Shown here piece after piece: positions 1 through 7,035 of a stretch of 8,075 bases of DNA. The stretch comes from JBFHER01 sp041584055. Its GTDB lineage: Bacteria; Bacteroidota; Bacteroidia; Bacteroidales; UBA5342. Position numbers and translations under genes: made by a program. Location of the stretch: contig JBFHER010000173.1 of NCBI GenBank assembly GCA_041584055.1, positions 1 through 8,075 on the forward strand, written 5' to 3'. Below the pieces are notes generated by a model. That model saw only the letters and a program-made list of their open reading frames with translations, searched no databases and was not told the DNA's origin. Numbering within the stretch: the stretch's first letter is position 1; each line of letters begins with the position of its first letter.

Positions 1-28
1 AACTAGTTTATAAAAATACTAAAAATCT

Positions 29-57
29 GTTTTATGTTCTAATGAAGCTGATAAAAC
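29..57 (-). terminator. weak candidate terminator after the integrase
   Basis: GTTTTAT at 29-35 and ATAAAAC at 51-57 form a 7-bp inverted repeat with a 15-base loop. Read on the minus strand it follows the integrase stop codon by about 40 bases, and T-rich sequence follows it toward the window edge. The stem is almost all A-T and the loop is long, so this could be chance in AT-rich DNA. No other feature is visible in 1-98. Confidence 0.22.
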
Positions 58-98
58 GTATATTTTGTTGTTTTTATGAGTTTTGTTATTTTGATCGA

Positions 99-1493
99 TT
101 AGAATGATATATCGTCCAGGGGATTGCCAAGTTCGTTGAGTTGGCGATTGGATACATGGGTGTATATTTCCGTTGTTTTGCTACTTTGATGTCCTAAAAG
201 TTCTTGAATGTATCTTAAATCAACACCTTTTTCTAACATGTGTGTTGCATAACAATGTCTGAGCGTGTGTGGTGTAACTTTTATAGGGATTCCGGCAGCG
301 ATGGCAGCATTTTTAACAACGTGCTGCACACTGGTATTGCTGTATTTTATTTGAGTTGTTCCGTTGAATAAGTATTTTTCAGGTAAATAGCTCTTGATAT
401 ATTTCTGTAGTAGTGGCAGTATGGATTTAGGCAGAGGAATCCTTCTGTCTTTTCGTCCTTTGCCACACACTATTAAAATGGAATTATTATTGTAGTTAAT
501 GTGCTTTATTTCCAAGGAAATAAGCTCATTCAACCTGAGGCCACAACCATATAACATAGCCAAAATTAATCGATGCTTTAAGTTGGTTTGAAGTCCGATC
601 ATTTTTTCAATTTGTTGTTTCGCAATTACTTTAGGTAATGTTCTTGCCTTTTTGGGTCTTGGGATTGCATCATAATTTAATTCTCGTTTGTACATTACCC
701 TGTAAAAGGATTTTAATGTACTTATCAATTGATTTTGATAGGATGTTGAATAACCAAGTACTTCTCTTTGATATAAAATATATGCTCTGATATCATCAAT
801 CAAAATAGAGTCTGGTGGAAGTGGTTTAAAATGATTGATGTATTGATTGAGAAAGCTTGAATAAATTTCTATTGTTCGTTGACTTTTATTTTCTAAGATG
901 AGTTGTTGTATGTACTTTTGAGGTACGAGGTTTATCTGTGGCTTTTTCTTGTAACTCTGAACACGTTCGAAAAGTTCTTCTGTATTTTTTTCAATGATCG
1001 TGTAGTTCCATGTTTTAAAAATTAGGCCGATTTCTTCCCTATGATCTTCTGTATTAGGGACCGACCATACTTTAGCGCCGGGATGATACCAGGAACGCTG
1101 CAGTCGTCTTAAATCATTTACAACTTTTGGATCATAAACAAATCGAATGTATATAATTCCTTCTTTTACATTGGTTTCAAATCGAACGGTTTTATTGTTG
1201 CCCAACTGAAATGTTTCTTTCTGAGGTTTAACCTCTGTTTCTGTTTCTTTTTCCCTATCCTTTTTCTTAGGTGAAAATACAATGTTTACATCATTTTCTA
1301 AACGTGACTTAAAGTCGTCAAACTTGAAAACAGACCGGGGAATATACCAGCACTTGTTTGTTTTTGAATAGATTGCTCCTAAAGGTTTAACCAGAGCAGC
1401 AACTGCCTCATTGAACTTGAAACGTATGAATACTACATTCATGTTACGATGTATGCCCTGCACCAAACGAACGATTGGTTTCTCAGTTTTCAT
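99..1493 (-). CDS. Tyrosine recombinase / Xer-like integrase with duplicated N-terminal module
   Basis: This is a site-specific DNA strand-exchange enzyme of the tyrosine recombinase family, 464 residues from the ATG at 1493. The catalytic set is complete: R320 (in CGLRLNE), K345 (GKGRKDR), H409 and R412 (HTLRH), H435 (LLGH) and nucleophile Y444 (IYTH), so the enzyme looks functional. A SAM-like core-binding domain covers about residues 189-282. Ahead of it are two related modules, about 9-73 and 104-167. Each runs from a hydrophobic strand ending I-R-F to a tyrosine and then a K-x-W-x-x-P turn (W49/P52 and W143/P146), separated by a charged linker. A GTG at 1553 would add 20 residues, but the ATG gives a more natural N-terminus. 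The gene looks more AT-rich than the cluster upstream, which fits a mobile origin. There is no IntI-specific insertion, so it is not a classical integron integrase. Its target site is unknown. Confidence 0.9.
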   Translation of the reverse strand: MKTEKPIVRLVQGIHRNMNVVFIRFKFNEAVAALVKPLGAIYSKTNKCWYIPRSVFKFDDFKSRLENDVNIVFSPKKKDREKETETEVKPQKETFQLGNNKTVRFETNVKEGIIYIRFVYDPKVVNDLRRLQRSWYHPGAKVWSVPNTEDHREEIGLIFKTWNYTIIEKNTEELFERVQSYKKKPQINLVPQKYIQQLILENKSQRTIEIYSSFLNQYINHFKPLPPDSILIDDIRAYILYQREVLGYSTSYQNQLISTLKSFYRVMYKRELNYDAIPRPKKARTLPKVIAKQQIEKMIGLQTNLKHRLILAMLYGCGLRLNELISLEIKHINYNNNSILIVCGKGRKDRRIPLPKSILPLLQKYIKSYLPEKYLFNGTTQIKYSNTSVQHVVKNAAIAAGIPIKVTPHTLRHCYATHMLEKGVDLRYIQELLGHQSSKTTEIYTHVSNRQLNELGNPLDDISF

Positions 1494-1572
1494 GGGATTG
1501 AAATTATAAGTATTTATGGGTAAATACCATGCAAAAGTTCCGGGGAAGGTCACTTGATTGCATGCTTTCGCA

Positions 1573-1606
1573 CAGTCAGTCCCATTGTGAATGCAGGTGC
1601 TGACTG
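1573..1606. repeat. Compact imperfect hairpin upstream of the integrase
   Basis: CAGTCAG (1573-1579) pairs perfectly with CTGACTG (1600-1606). The pairing continues inward: T1580-G1599 wobble, CC (1581-1582) with GG (1596-1597), and CATT (1583-1586) with AATG (1590-1593), leaving a three-base loop GTG. The unpaired bases, T1598 and C1594-A1595, are all on one arm. The patch is clearly GC-richer than the DNA around it. It sits 80 bases before the integrase ATG, within any leader RNA starting near 1661. It may be an RNA control element or a folded recombination site; the sequence alone does not decide. Confidence 0.55.
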
Positions 1607-1667
1607 CTTAGAATACCATATACAGAAAAGTAGAAATTAAGTGAATCTTAATTTTCAAATACAGTTT

Positions 1668-1675
1668 CAAATTTA
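1668..1675 (-). promoter_or_regulatory. Possible -7 box for the integrase
   Basis: The minus strand reads TAAATTTG, matching the Bacteroidota -7 consensus TAnnTTTG. Transcription would start near 1661 and give a leader of roughly 170 bases that includes the 1573-1606 hairpin. No good TTG -33 element lies at the expected spacing, and AT-rich DNA produces such matches by chance. Confidence 0.28.
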
Positions 1676-1725
1676 TGGCCTTATAAAATTAGAAAAAATT
1701 AATATGGAAACAAGAGGTTTTAGTT

Positions 1726-1810
1726 TAAAAGCTTCGGAATTATAGCGAATTGTTAAATTTGTTATTTATAACTTCATTTTTTAATCAGTTTCTCTATGTC
1801 TAAAAGCTTC
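1726..1810. repeat. 10-bp direct repeat TAAAAGCTTC, two copies
   Basis: TAAAAGCTTC occurs at 1726-1735 and again at 1801-1810, 75 bases apart start to start. Each copy contains the palindrome AAGCTT. A related inverted copy, GAAGGCTTTA, lies at 1881-1890. The repeats could be protein-binding sites or part of the larger palindromic element; the bases flanking the two copies differ. Confidence 0.4.
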
Positions 1811-1904
1811 ATTTATTGATATCTATAGAGATCTCATGTTGAAAATGTTTTTCGCATTTTCAATTTTAGTTGAGACAATTGAAGGCTTTAAAATGAGGTT
1901 ATAA
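1766..1904. repeat. 139-base imperfect inverted repeat
   Basis: TTATAACTTCATTTT (1766-1780) pairs along its full length with AAAATGAGGTTATAA (1890-1904), with one T-G wobble at 1773/1897. Inside are further arms in nested order: TAAAAGCTTC (1801-1810) with GAAGGCTTTA (1881-1890, 8 of 10 matching and sharing base 1890 with the outer arm), TCTCA (1832-1836) with TGAGA (1871-1875), and TTGAAAATG (1839-1847) with CATTTTCAA (1855-1863) around a seven-base loop. No coding frame lies inside. It could be a MITE-like element with terminal inverted repeats, a structured RNA, or a recombination site for the adjacent integrase. No clear flanking target duplication is visible. Confidence 0.5.
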
Positions 1905-1936
1905 TCTTTAATTCTATGCTTAAGTTGATCTCTGAT

Positions 1937-1960
1937 AAATTAGCTTATTCAAGCTAATTT
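1937..1960 (-). terminator. Hairpin terminator after nadE
   Basis: AAATTAGCTT (1937-1946) and AAGCTAATTT (1951-1960) form a perfect 10-bp stem with the four-base loop ATTC. On the minus strand it begins one base past the nadE stop codon. The 3' arm ends in TTT, but no long T-run follows. Position and perfect pairing favour transcript termination or 3'-end protection of the four-gene message. The near symmetry means it could act in both directions. Confidence 0.55.
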
Positions 1961-1961
1961 G

Positions 1962-3611
1962 CTAATATTTTGCCACCAAAGGCATTCTTCGTCCAAAACC
2001 AAATGCTTTGGAAGAGATGCGAAGGGTAGGGGCCGTCTGGAAACGTTTGTATTCATTTACGTTTACCATGCGGATTGATTTTGCAATGGTTTCAGGCGCA
2101 TATCCCAGACTTTCAATTTCTTTGGGTGATCGGTTGAGTTCTATGTAGTTGAAAAGAATGCCATCCAGTATGTCGTATTCTGGCAATGAGTCACTGTCTT
2201 TCTGGTCAGGACGCAATTCTGCTGAAGGTGGCTTTACAATTGTGTTTTCAGGAATCTCTTCAACATCTTTGTTGATGTATCGGGCCAGCTTAAATACATC
2301 CGTTTTATAAACATCACCCAAAACAGAAATACCACCGTTCATATCGCCGTACAAGGTGCCGTAACCCACAGCAGCTTCGCTTTTGTTAGATGTATTCAAC
2401 AGGATGTGTCCAAATTTGTTTGATAAAGCCATCAGCAACGTTCCTCGTACACGCGCCTGAATGTTTTCTTCTGCAACATTAAATGGAAGGTCTTTGAATA
2501 CTGGTGCCAATGTTTCCTCAAAAGCATCATATATCCCCATGATGGGAAGGATATCATATTTTATTCCCAGGTTTTTGGCCATTTTTACAGCATCATCAAC
2601 AGAATGATCTGACGAAAATTGCGAAGGCATTAGTAAAACCCTGCAATTCTTAGGGCCGAGCGCTCTTGCAGTAAGTGCTAGTGTGACAGCGCTATCAATA
2701 CCGCCTGATAAACCGAGCGTTGCCTGTCTGAAGCCCATCTTATGGAAATAATCGCGTATCCCCATCACCAATGCATCGTGTATGATCGGAATATGATCTA
2801 CCTTTTCAGGAATGTGTAATGGCTTTGTTTCAAGATTGTCCGTATCAACGATCTGTAGGTCTTCTTCAAAGCGCTTACACTGAAGTGCGAGATCTCCTTT
2901 ACCATCAATCACCATGCTGTTGCCATCAAAAATTAACTCTGTATTGGCACCAACCTGGTTGACATAAATCGCTGGAATGTTGTATTTCTCTGCATTGTGC
3001 TTCAAAACGCGTTTACGGGTTCCTTCCTGGACATATGAAAATGGAGATGCGGCAATGTTGATGAGCAAATCAGGTTCCAGTTGAATGATCTGTTCCATTG
3101 GAACCACAGCGTAAAGGCGGCTTTGTGCAAAAGGATTTAAAACAGGTTGTTTTTCCCAAATATCTTCACAAATGGTAATGGCCAGCTTTTTTCCTTTAAA
3201 ATCCAGAACCTCAAACTGTGTGTTAGGTTCAAAATATCGGTATTCATCAAAAACATCGTAGGTGGGAAGGAGGGTTTTGTTAAACACCTTCTTGACTTTC
3301 CCATTTTGCATAAAGTAGGCTGAGTTATGAAGCCGCTTTCCCCTTGGATTGTTGTTCAGACTTGGTGCTCCAACAATAATGGCAATCTGATGACTCAAAT
3401 CTTCAAGTTTATTGATCCATTCCTGACAGGTCTCAAAGAATTCTCTTTTTTCAAGCAGATCGTGTGGAGGATATCCACAGACGCTTAATTCAGAAAAAAC
3501 GATCAAATCGGCACCTTTTTCTTTTGCCTGATCAATAGACGCCGCCATTTTGTTGTAGTTGAATTCAAAATGACTTACAATATAGTTGAGTTGCGCCAGC
3601 GCTATTTTCAT
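1962..3611 (-). CDS. nadE: Glutamine-dependent NAD+ synthetase
   Basis: Catalyses the last step of NAD synthesis in the cytoplasm: deamido-NAD + glutamine + ATP to NAD + glutamate + AMP + PPi. The 549 residues hold two domains. The N-terminal nitrilase-fold glutaminase (about 1-260) carries the Glu-Lys-Cys triad: E41 (FSELSVCGYPP), K112 (NKTLLP) and C148 (TICEDIW). The C-terminal ammonia-dependent synthetase (about 275-549) has the PP-loop SGGIDS (302-307) and the conserved stretch NTSNKSEAAVGYGTLYGD starting at 406. It belongs to the shorter two-domain type of about 540-570 residues, not the longer actinobacterial form. The ATG at 3611 lies 10 bases after the beta-barrel gene's stop, with AAGG a few bases upstream, so it is probably the last gene of the cluster. 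All key residues are present. Confidence 0.97.
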   Translation of the reverse strand: MKIALAQLNYIVSHFEFNYNKMAASIDQAKEKGADLIVFSELSVCGYPPHDLLEKREFFETCQEWINKLEDLSHQIAIIVGAPSLNNNPRGKRLHNSAYFMQNGKVKKVFNKTLLPTYDVFDEYRYFEPNTQFEVLDFKGKKLAITICEDIWEKQPVLNPFAQSRLYAVVPMEQIIQLEPDLLINIAASPFSYVQEGTRKRVLKHNAEKYNIPAIYVNQVGANTELIFDGNSMVIDGKGDLALQCKRFEEDLQIVDTDNLETKPLHIPEKVDHIPIIHDALVMGIRDYFHKMGFRQATLGLSGGIDSAVTLALTARALGPKNCRVLLMPSQFSSDHSVDDAVKMAKNLGIKYDILPIMGIYDAFEETLAPVFKDLPFNVAEENIQARVRGTLLMALSNKFGHILLNTSNKSEAAVGYGTLYGDMNGGISVLGDVYKTDVFKLARYINKDVEEIPENTIVKPPSAELRPDQKDSDSLPEYDILDGILFNYIELNRSPKEIESLGYAPETIAKSIRMVNVNEYKRFQTAPTLRISSKAFGFGRRMPLVAKY

Positions 3612-3621
3612 AATATTTGCC

Positions 3622-4266
3622 TTAAAAAATTACACCAATTCGTAAATTAACACTTCTAAGGGTCGCTTTGTCCTTTAGCGTGTTTGTTGTGATGTCAGTC
3701 AGCCCGTTGGTGAGCATAACTGCTGTTGTTAAGTAGGTGGATCCTCCCATGGAATAATCCATCCCAATTCCAAAATGATAGCCCAGGTTGAATAAACTTG
3801 TTTCCTTTGAAAGATCATTTTTGTCCTTGTCAACAGAAGCTGTATTTATCATCGGAGAGATACCCAGCTGCACCCAGTAGGTGCTACGCCAAAACTCATT
3901 TGTTTTTAGTTTTAATCCGATGGGTAATTCAATGTATGAAAGATTGTAAAGTACAACATCGCCAGGCTCTACAGGGGTCAAAACGCTTCCTACTTCCATT
4001 GTAAACGGGGTGGCATAGGCGAGATTGCCTCCATACTTACTGTAGAGGATGGAGGTGCTGATAGCGTAGTGAGGGGCAAAAAAATAATCACCCTGCAATC
4101 CAACGGAATAGCCCAGTCGAACACCTTGCCGTTCAGCATAAGTGTTGTCAGAATTTAACCAAGAAAGCTGAGGTGTGGTAATCACCGAAAGCTGTAACTT
4201 TCTATCCTGAGCAAAGCATTGAGCAGTGCTGATCAGTATCAGAAAAATGATGAAGAAGTGCCTCAT
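3622..4266 (-). CDS. Small outer-membrane beta-barrel protein (PorT-like family)
   Basis: From the ATG at 4266 the protein has 214 residues and opens with a short signal peptide (MRH, a run of I/L/F, then CFA before Q, cleavage near residue 19). The rest alternates short beta strands with polar loops, including YIELPIGLKLKT and a LGYHFGIGMDYSM stretch, as in the PorT-like / 'outer membrane beta-barrel' families of Bacteroidota. It ends in phenylalanine (RIGVIF), typical of barrel proteins inserted in the outer membrane. Homologues are mostly of unknown role, and I do not claim it is PorT of the type IX secretion system. An ATG at 4293, immediately after the upstream TGA (TGAATG), would add nine residues and couple translation to the TlpA-like gene; the signal peptide fits the shorter form better. 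It lies between the TlpA-like gene and nadE. Confidence 0.85.
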   Translation of the reverse strand: MRHFFIIFLILISTAQCFAQDRKLQLSVITTPQLSWLNSDNTYAERQGVRLGYSVGLQGDYFFAPHYAISTSILYSKYGGNLAYATPFTMEVGSVLTPVEPGDVVLYNLSYIELPIGLKLKTNEFWRSTYWVQLGISPMINTASVDKDKNDLSKETSLFNLGYHFGIGMDYSMGGSTYLTTAVMLTNGLTDITTNTLKDKATLRSVNLRIGVIF

Positions 4267-4293
4267 ATTTGATTTTTGGGAGTTGGAACGCAT

Positions 4294-5733
4294 TCAATAT
4301 AATTTGCCGTAAAGGTATAATCGATCCAGCATTTTGTCAAGGTTTTCAACCCCAATGTTTTTGCCAATGATCTTCTTATCTGCATCCAGTAGGTAAATTT
4401 TTGGCGTAACTGTTATGTTGTAATAATACCTGAAGTTAGAACGGTTATGCTGGTCGTAAACATGCGTCCATTCAAACAACTCATGGTCCAGTATAAAACT
4501 TTTCCAATCCTCTTTGTCCAGTTGCGTGTAAACAGCAAATACAGCCAATCCTTTTGATTTGTATTTATTCCATACCTCCGTGTATAATTTTGGAATTGTT
4601 TCTTTGCAATGAGAACATCCGGGCTCCCAGAAAACAAGAATTGTATAAGGTGCTTTTTCCTGATAAAGTGACTTGTATCCAGCCTCCCAATCCTCAAGTA
4701 CCAGGTCGTGTGCTTTCTTCCCAAGCAAAGAAGGTTCTTCGCGAACCACAAGATCAGCCAGTTTAGCCAGCAAGGTAGAATCAGCCCAAAAGGCATCACC
4801 CGAAAGATAAAACTTCTTTGCGACTGCAACAGACAGAGATTCCATGCCCATGATATCACTTTTAACGGCAAAATTGAGCACCGTGGAAGCAGTATGTCTA
4901 AACGACTGAGGGTCTGATTTGCTCATTTCAACCAACCGCAAGGCATGAGGGATAATCGAATCGGGAACAGGGATGAGATTGTTGCTGAGATAACCCGTTA
5001 TTTTCTTTTGATGAAAAGGCGTCCGCCATAGCCTGAAATCATTTAGAGGTGTATTGTCGAAATAATGCCTTGTGATGTAATTGTAGTTGTATGCCCTAAG
5101 TAACGAGTCCTTTTTAGGAGATGGTGGCAGGTTTGCCGGTGGCGTTTTTACCGGGATCAGGGTTTTTATAACCACCGCATAAAAGGTCTGCGGATGCGCT
5201 TCCAACTCCTTTTGCCAGTGATGCTCCACTTCTTCGTTCATGCGGGTCATCTTTTGCCGTGCCAAAGCCAGTGAATCCGGATTTTTAATATAAGGTTGAT
5301 AATGATCAATGATGGCTTTGCGATTGGTTTGCATATCCACCATGAACTTTTGATAATTTGAAAAAGCTTCTGATTCCTCGCTTCCGCTTATTTCTACGTC
5401 TTTGGTCAAATCCCTGGATCTCACCTCTATTTTCATGCTTTGATCTTTCCCAATGAGAAGATCGAAGTAAGTTTTATCAGGGAAATAAATTGTATACATG
5501 CCCTGGGGAAGGAGCGTATCAGCTTTAAACGTTACCACACCACTTTGATTAAATTTGGCTGAATCTGTCACCAGCATGTTTTCTCCCAGATAGGAGCCAA
5601 GAATGACCGTTGAATCCTTCCATAGTTTGCTTTCTATCCGGATGTTATATTGAGCCGAAGCAGAATGTACAGCACAGAGCTGAATCAGAAATGCGATAAA
5701 TAGTGACTTCCACACGTGCACAGGTATCTTCAT
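4294..5733 (-). CDS. Exported TlpA-like thioredoxin-fold protein (DUF4369/DUF5106-type N-terminus)
   Basis: A predicted periplasmic or envelope thiol-disulfide oxidoreductase of 479 residues. A signal peptide (MKIPVHVWKS, hydrophobic core, then SASA before Q) would be cleaved near residue 27. It has no lipobox: C20 is preceded by Q-L. Residues about 28-130 resemble the beta-rich DUF4369 domain, and about 130-340 an alpha-helical region like DUF5106 (from memory of the families). The C-terminal thioredoxin domain (about 360-479) carries the redox motif CSHC at 373-376 in FWEPGCSHC, and the cis-proline P444 in TVTPKIYLLD. Both active-site cysteines are present, so it should be redox-active; the substrate is unknown. 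An upstream ATG at 5763 would add ten hydrophilic residues ahead of the signal peptide and is less likely. It is second in the cluster, 67 bases after the M16 gene. Confidence 0.88.
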   Translation of the reverse strand: MKIPVHVWKSLFIAFLIQLCAVHSASAQYNIRIESKLWKDSTVILGSYLGENMLVTDSAKFNQSGVVTFKADTLLPQGMYTIYFPDKTYFDLLIGKDQSMKIEVRSRDLTKDVEISGSEESEAFSNYQKFMVDMQTNRKAIIDHYQPYIKNPDSLALARQKMTRMNEEVEHHWQKELEAHPQTFYAVVIKTLIPVKTPPANLPPSPKKDSLLRAYNYNYITRHYFDNTPLNDFRLWRTPFHQKKITGYLSNNLIPVPDSIIPHALRLVEMSKSDPQSFRHTASTVLNFAVKSDIMGMESLSVAVAKKFYLSGDAFWADSTLLAKLADLVVREEPSLLGKKAHDLVLEDWEAGYKSLYQEKAPYTILVFWEPGCSHCKETIPKLYTEVWNKYKSKGLAVFAVYTQLDKEDWKSFILDHELFEWTHVYDQHNRSNFRYYYNITVTPKIYLLDADKKIIGKNIGVENLDKMLDRLYLYGKLY

Positions 5734-5760
5734 TGGTATATGATTGTAACGAATTTCAAA

Positions 5761-5768
5761 CAAAAATA
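5761..5768 (-). promoter_or_regulatory. Possible internal -7 box before the TlpA-like gene
   Basis: The minus strand reads TATTTTTG, matching TAnnTTTG, in the gap between the M16 gene and the TlpA-like gene. Transcription would begin near 5754, after the alternative 5763 ATG but before the preferred 5733 ATG, which would support the shorter start. TTTG-like sequences upstream are only 11-15 bases away, closer than the usual spacing, so the match is weak. Confidence 0.28.
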
Positions 5769-5800
5769 GTGTTTTCTGTCAAACAAACATCTTGCCAGAA

Positions 5801-7021
5801 TTATTTGATCACCAGTGAAGAAAATTTTTCAGGATTCAGAATGTCTATGGCAATGGCCTGAAATTGCTCGGAAGTGATGGCCTGAATGCGCTCTATTGTT
5901 TCTGGCATGCTTTCAAAAGAATTGAAGTGCAATATGCTTTTCCCGAAATTGAGAAAATGATTCTCTTTGTTCTCATGGGAAATGCAAAGCTGGCCAATGA
6001 GCTGCTTTTTTACTTTTTCAAGCTGGGTAGCAGAAAGCGCGTTTTCACGAAGCGCACGTAATTCTTTGTTGATGATGCGCAAGGATTTTTCAAGGTTTCG
6101 TTCATCAGTTCCAAAATAAATACTCCATATCCCTGTGTCAGAATAGGCGGTATAGCTTGATTCGATGTTGTAGGCAATGCCGTGCTTTTCACGCAGTGAC
6201 ATGTTCAGTCGCGAATTCATTGCCGGACCGCCGATTAGATTGTTGAGCATGTAAAGTGCCAATCGATCGTTGTGATGTAAATCGTAACCAAGGTTCCCAA
6301 GCATACAATGGGTCTGATGGTTTTTGTAGCCCGCTTGTTTCTGCTGGGGCTTGTAATTTGTGTGGGGGATACGTTTTGGTTGTCCCAAATGTTCGCCAAT
6401 GCCTTCAAGATATTCTGCACTTTTCTTTAAAACAGCATTGAACGAAAAATCTCCCATGACGAAGAAAACAATCTGGTTTGTATAGTAATGCTCGTTGATA
6501 AACTGCACCAGCTGCTTCTGTTTTATTTTCTTTAGACTTTTTTTTGTGCCCAGGATGTTATGCCCCAAAGGATGGTCTGCGAATAGCAGGTCCTCGAAAT
6601 CATCATAGATTGATTCGTAAGGAGAATCCTTGTATGAATTAATCTCATCTACAATGACTTCCCTTTCTTTTGTAACTTCTGATTCAGGAAAGGTCGAGTT
6701 AAAAACTATGTCCGTCAAAAGTTCAGTTGCACGTGAGAAATACTGCTTAGGAAAGGTGGCATATACAAACGTTTCTTCCTTTGTTGTGTAAGCATTTAGT
6801 TCCCCGCCAACATTATCCAACCTGTTTAGTATTTGCCAGTTTTTGCGGTTTTGAGTGCCTTTAAAAAGCATGTGCTCTATGAAATGAACGATGCCGTAAT
6901 TCTCTGGTTCCTCATCCGCCGAACCGCAGTTTACCACCAATCCACAATAGGCAACATCTGATTTGTAAGGCAGATGTGCAATGCGGATTCCATTGTCAAA
7001 TGTATGTGAGTTATAATCCAT
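5801..7021 (-). CDS. M16 family zinc metallopeptidase (pitrilysin/processing-peptidase type)
   Basis: A zinc endopeptidase of 406 residues, the length of the two-domain bacterial M16B type. The inverted zinc motif HxxEH is intact as HFIEH (H46, E49 catalytic, H50), and the third zinc ligand is likely E126 in EVIVDEI, 75 residues after H50. The N-terminal M16 domain covers about 12-150. The C-terminal M16 domain (about 170-350) has the conserved GGPAMNSRL (264-272) and the substrate-binding R277/Y284 pair in LREKHGIAY. Unlike many M16 pairs, the active and C-terminal domains are in one chain and no inactive partner gene lies nearby. No signal peptide is visible, so a cytoplasmic location is inferred. 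It is first in the cluster and starts 15 bases after a perfect -7 box. The natural substrate is unknown. Confidence 0.94.
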   Translation of the reverse strand: MDYNSHTFDNGIRIAHLPYKSDVAYCGLVVNCGSADEEPENYGIVHFIEHMLFKGTQNRKNWQILNRLDNVGGELNAYTTKEETFVYATFPKQYFSRATELLTDIVFNSTFPESEVTKEREVIVDEINSYKDSPYESIYDDFEDLLFADHPLGHNILGTKKSLKKIKQKQLVQFINEHYYTNQIVFFVMGDFSFNAVLKKSAEYLEGIGEHLGQPKRIPHTNYKPQQKQAGYKNHQTHCMLGNLGYDLHHNDRLALYMLNNLIGGPAMNSRLNMSLREKHGIAYNIESSYTAYSDTGIWSIYFGTDERNLEKSLRIINKELRALRENALSATQLEKVKKQLIGQLCISHENKENHFLNFGKSILHFNSFESMPETIERIQAITSEQFQAIAIDILNPEKFSSLVIK

Positions 7022-7035
7022 AATAAATTGGTGCG

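Larger units (their letters stand above)
1494..1961. other. Palindrome-rich AT-rich intergenic region
   Basis: About 470 bases separate the integrase start from the nadE stop. I see no convincing gene in either strand; the open frames are very short. The region is AT-rich apart from a GC-richer patch at about 1560-1607. It holds several inverted repeats listed separately, a 10-bp direct repeat and a possible integrase promoter. The near-palindrome GATATCTATAGAGATC (1818-1833) lies at the centre of the largest inverted repeat. Plausible roles are a structured leader for the integrase, its recombination site, or the remnant of a small mobile element. Confidence 0.6.

Noticed and set aside
1573..1606. 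dif- or lox-like core site
   Set aside because: The perfect arms are 7 bp and 20 bases apart, whereas such sites have 11-13-bp arms with a 6-8-base centre.
1704..1745. Plus-strand frame METRGFSLKASEL
   Set aside because: Only 13 codons before a TAG, with no homologue I recognise. It is probably chance, though a decayed gene cannot be excluded.
1766..1904. Integron attC site
   Set aside because: The length is within the attC range, but the GTTRRRY and RYYYAAC core sites are not at the ends, and the integrase lacks the IntI-specific insertion.
3798..4004. Plus-strand frame antisense to the barrel gene
   Set aside because: The beta-barrel reading with signal peptide and terminal Phe explains this DNA; the antisense protein has no recognisable features. 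The same applies to the other antisense frames over the TlpA-like and M16 genes.
4413..4871. 152-codon frame inside the TlpA-like gene
   Set aside because: It is on the same strand in another frame of a gene with clear domains and motifs, so it is a shadow.
5644..5733. Lipoprotein signal on the TlpA-like protein
   Set aside because: The cysteine in LIQLC is preceded by Leu rather than Gly, Ala or Ser, and a good signal peptidase I site (SASA before Q) follows.
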